Source of the DNA: Methylococcales bacterium
GTDB lineage: Bacteria > Pseudomonadota > Gammaproteobacteria > Methylococcales > Methylomonadaceae
NCBI GenBank assembly: GCA_023134955.1
Contig: JAGLUC010000253.1
Location: forward strand, 1-5,038
Reading direction: 5' to 3'
Length of the DNA: 5,038 nt
In this document: in pieces, positions 4,845 through 5,038 of the stretch
Layout of the letters: every line of letters begins with the position of its first letter
Position numbering within the stretch: position 1 is the stretch's first letter
Translations under genes and position numbers: made by a program
Notes under the pieces: model-generated
Seen by the model: the letters and a program-made list of their open reading frames with translations, nothing else
Told to the model about the DNA's origin: nothing
The model's database searches: none

Positions 4845-4873
4845 GTGACTATATAAACTATCAAAGAAGTCAC
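4845..4873 (-). promoter_or_regulatory. apbC promoter candidate with a short dyad
   Basis: On the minus strand TATAGT (4848-4853) matches the -10 consensus at five of six bases, but no good -35 lies 17 bp upstream. An alternative is TTGATA a little upstream, spaced 17-18 bp from the AT-rich TTATAT further down. The region is bracketed by GTGACT (4845-4850) and AGTCAC (4868-4873), perfect 6-bp inverted arms. Weak evidence. Confidence 0.25.
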
Positions 4874-4919
4874 TAATAGCAAGATAAAAAGTGAGCTAAA
4901 GCCAGTCTTTACCAGTAAA

Positions 4920-5016
4920 TTATTAATAGTTCCAAAAGTATTGTCAGTATAAATCTTGCTTCAGAAACTGTTTAATCGCGAATCAGGCATGCCAGAATTT
5001 ATGGAACTATTAATAA
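4920..5016. mobile_element. MITE-like terminal-inverted-repeat element, copy 2 (97 bp)
   Basis: The left end TTATTAATAGTTCCA (4920-4934) is an exact inverted match to 5002-5016. The left 27 bases resemble the left end of copy 1 at 3251 (shared TATTAAT, CCAAAAGTATT and CAGTA). The right end also resembles that of copy 1 (TGCCAGAA…TGG…ATTAATA, about 21 of 26). It lacks an internal REP; its interior differs from copy 1. It sits upstream of apbC. Confidence 0.65.
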
Positions 5017-5038
5017 CACATATTGTAGCCCGTATGAA
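5014..5038 (-). repeat. Start of a second REP element, cut by the window end
   Basis: GTAGCCCGTATGAA at 5025-5038 equals the outer arm of the REP doublet at 3288. Together with 11 bases of flank, 25 nt (5014-5038) are exactly the reverse complement of 3353-3377. The copy is inverted relative to the right arm of the first doublet and continues beyond the window. Confidence 0.8.

Overview
This AT-rich window looks like part of a gammaproteobacterial chromosome, most likely from a sulfur-oxidising lineage. The reasons are a sulfide:quinone oxidoreductase very like the Acidithiobacillus ferrooxidans type, a gammaproteobacterial-style Mrp/ApbC, a BarA-like phosphotransfer domain, and REP palindromes beginning GTAGCCCG with a REP-associated transposase remnant. 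Species cannot be assigned from the sequence alone. No rRNA, tRNA, CRISPR array or prophage module was seen.

Layout, left to right. Positions 1-660 are a scrapyard of mobile-element debris. An outer end of a RAYT-type element (…CTGACCCC) and a 15-bp tandem duplication are followed by the N-terminal third or less of a P-loop ATPase (107-478). That gene is cut at 431 by the opposite end (GGGGTCAG…) of a second RAYT-type element, whose transposase (493-657) is itself reduced to about 35 recognisable residues. Next comes a solo histidine-phosphotransfer protein on the minus strand (762-1148). A 467-bp gap (1149-1615) carries a promoter candidate, a hairpin and a perfect 24-bp palindrome, and leads into a two-gene plus-strand operon: sulfide:quinone oxidoreductase (1616-2890) and a 66-aa DUF2892 membrane protein (2900-3100). 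A 593-bp gap (3101-3693) is packed with repeats: a terminal-inverted-repeat element with a REP doublet nested in it, a second type of palindromic repeat, and two related 'AAAGTTGCCG' repeats. The minus-strand apbC/mrp gene (start corrected to 4785) closes the coding part. Its upstream region runs into a second, smaller copy of the same terminal-inverted-repeat element and the beginning of another REP at the window's end.

Functionally, the only coherent pathway is sulfide oxidation at the cytoplasmic membrane. The flavoprotein passes electrons from sulfide to quinone and produces sulfane sulfur. The co-translated DUF2892 protein is a small two-helix membrane partner of unproven role. ApbC is a housekeeping Fe-S carrier, and the Hpt protein is a phosphorelay intermediate whose partners lie outside the window. 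The most noteworthy non-genic signals are the perfect palindrome just upstream of the sulfide:quinone oxidoreductase gene and the pair of nested inverted-repeat elements flanking apbC.
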